NCBI RefSeq assembly: GCF_002797935.1
Contig: NZ_PGER01000001.1
Span: 2,790,001-2,854,000, forward strand
From: Flavobacterium sp. 1
Lineage (GTDB): Bacteria; Bacteroidota; Bacteroidia; Flavobacteriales; Flavobacteriaceae
Direction: 5' to 3'
DNA: 64,000 bases
Positions 62,764 through 64,000 of the stretch are shown piece after piece. The position numbers and the translations under genes are program-made. A model generated the notes under the pieces. It searched no databases. It was not told where the DNA came from and was given only the letters and a program-made list of their open reading frames with translations. Each line of letters starts with the position of its first letter. The stretch's first letter is position 1.

Positions 62764-63028
62764 ACTTTAGTAGGTTTACTGTTAATAAATTAAAAATCCC
62801 AGACTAAGTAGTACAATTTATATAAAGTAATATTTAGCAGGAATTATCAGTGGGGATAAATTGAGAAAAAATGGGGCTAATTCGCAATCAATCAAATAAC
62901 CATTAGTTATCAAAATGAAATGATAATTTAAATCCAGTTTAAATTTGTAATCTATTTCATAAAACTTCACGGCAACAAATAAACAAGGGCACTATAAATG
63001 AAACGTATAATTTTTACATATATATATT

Positions 63029-64000
63029 TTAAAAAAATCTTAGAGACATTGTTCTTCCGTATTCATCAAACAATTCGTATCTCAAAAAAATCTCATGAGA
63101 ACCAGAATTGTAGTTCGATAATCTTGTTGCATCTAAGTCATAACTATAACCTATAAACCAAGAAGGACTTGCTTGAAAACCTACCATAGCACTAGTGGCC
63201 GCACTCCATCTGTAAGCCACACCAGCTACAAATTTTTCATTTATAAGAAAGTTTCCTGATAAATCAACTTGCAATGGTGCACCTTGAACATATTTTGCAA
63301 GTACGGACGGCTTAAACTTTACGTCCGTACTCAAATCAAATACATGACCCGCTATTAGATACAAATTGATATTCTCTTTTGCCACATGACTATTGCCAAT
63401 AGTACCTGCATACCTATCGAAATGTTTTGTCTCTAACAAGTTTGGAACGGACAAACCTAGGTATGTGTCCTCAGAATGCAAATAGAATCCTACTCCTATG
63501 TTTGGAGAAAACTTATTATCTATATTGGCATCGAAACTATAATCATTTTTGTCATACTTATTTAATTTATCAAAATCAATATTGAGTAAGTTCCCTGAAG
63601 CTTTTAATCCAAAAGATAATTTATATATTTCCGAAGTATTAATCGTGTACGAGAGATCAACAGCTATATTACTTTCATCTGATGGTCCTATTTTATCATT
63701 GATAACAGACAAGCCAAATCCCATTGCTGATAAAGCTGTTGTCTCATGTGGACAAACATTACAATCATTTAATGGACCATTTGGTGTATTGATAGAAAAA
63801 GTATTGGTAACAGGCGCTCCTTCTAATCCTACCCATTGCGTTCTATGCAAAGCAAAAACACTCATTGATTGTCTTGACCCTGCATATGCAGGGTTTATAT
63901 TGACTGTGTTATACATGTATTGAGTAAACTGAGAGTCCTGCTGAGAATAACCAGCACCCGCCACTAGTATAAAAATTATGCATAATGTCTTTTTTATCAT
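63029..64000 (-). CDS. PorP/SprF-family type IX secretion membrane protein
   Basis: 323 residues, complete; ATG is the last codon of the window. Signal peptide (to GAGYSQQD), then QFTQYMYNTVNINPAYAGSR, the family hallmark, and an outer-membrane barrel ending in a strand (SLRFF). Members such as SprF support secretion or anchoring of a large T9SS adhesin usually encoded just upstream, which would lie beyond the right edge. An extra loop DCNVCPHETTALSAM is unusual. Confidence 0.9.
   Translation of the reverse strand: MIKKTLCIIFILVAGAGYSQQDSQFTQYMYNTVNINPAYAGSRQSMSVFALHRTQWVGLEGAPVTNTFSINTPNGPLNDCNVCPHETTALSAMGFGLSVINDKIGPSDESNIAVDLSYTINTSEIYKLSFGLKASGNLLNIDFDKLNKYDKNDYSFDANIDNKFSPNIGVGFYLHSEDTYLGLSVPNLLETKHFDRYAGTIGNSHVAKENINLYLIAGHVFDLSTDVKFKPSVLAKYVQGAPLQVDLSGNFLINEKFVAGVAYRWSAATSAMVGFQASPSWFIGYSYDLDATRLSNYNSGSHEIFLRYELFDEYGRTMSLRFF

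Overview
The window looks like chromosomal DNA of a Flavobacterium-type bacterium (Bacteroidota, Flavobacteriia). The evidence is AT-rich DNA, weak ribosome-binding sites, several -7 boxes of the Bacteroidota type TAnnTTTG, a SusC/SusD pair with an ECF sigma/FecR module, a PorP/SprF-type IX secretion protein, and typical flavobacterial families (GIN-domain proteins, DUF4870, CFI-box, CTnDOT-like integrase). The genus is inferred from gene content, not from a database search.

Layout. 0-10.9 kb is housekeeping: SpoU methylase (cut by the left edge), a serine hydrolase, RelA/SpoT, Fur, PurA, a NudK-like Nudix enzyme, an AEC transporter, an Rrf2 repressor with its likely target reductase (matching operators at both), and MeaB. 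10.9-16.2 kb holds a secreted protein and a sugar module: a nucleotide-sugar epimerase divergent from a GT2 - double LAB_N - GT39 operon. 16.3-24.8 kb has an SPFH protein, a MATE pump, a beta-barrel protein, an imelysin-like/di-heme peroxidase fusion, a PhoX-like lipoprotein, a propeller-like protein and an SDR. 24.9-36.4 kb has MtaB, a HAD phosphatase with a broken GNAT gene, a one-lobe DEAD-like protein, a sigma-54 activator without a DNA-binding domain, an ABC exporter, DnaJ (half of its zinc finger missing) and GrpE. 36.9-41.3 kb is a PadR - PspC - GIN envelope cluster. TrxB and tRNA-Pro follow.

From tRNA-Pro (42.4 kb) rightwards the DNA becomes accessory. A CTnDOT-like tyrosine recombinase starts 300 bp after the tRNA, followed by an excisionase-like gene overlapping an unknown gene. 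Then comes a PI-PLC-like gene divergent from an ECF sigma - FecR - SusC - SusD locus. 53.4-62 kb is a scrap yard: a LytTR fragment, IS1380 and IS982 remnants, an IS256-family element, a heptamer repeat, a replisome-organiser-like gene, a DnaC-like ATPase preceded by a truncated copy of its own N-terminus, two small overlapping membrane-protein genes with a DUF5675 gene (lysis-cassette look), a cut-off C-terminus and an orphan HTH gene. The right end has a CFI-box protein, a response regulator and PorP/SprF.

I saw no CRISPR array, rRNA or intact prophage. The points most worth a second look are the structured dispersed repeats (one with pseudoknot topology), the paired Rrf2 operators, the identical 21-nt leaders in the PadR/PspC cluster, the flippase-like double LAB_N gene, the reduced DnaJ zinc finger, the one-lobe helicase relative and the tRNA-Pro/mobile region. 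No searches were run; family names rest on motif and sequence recognition.
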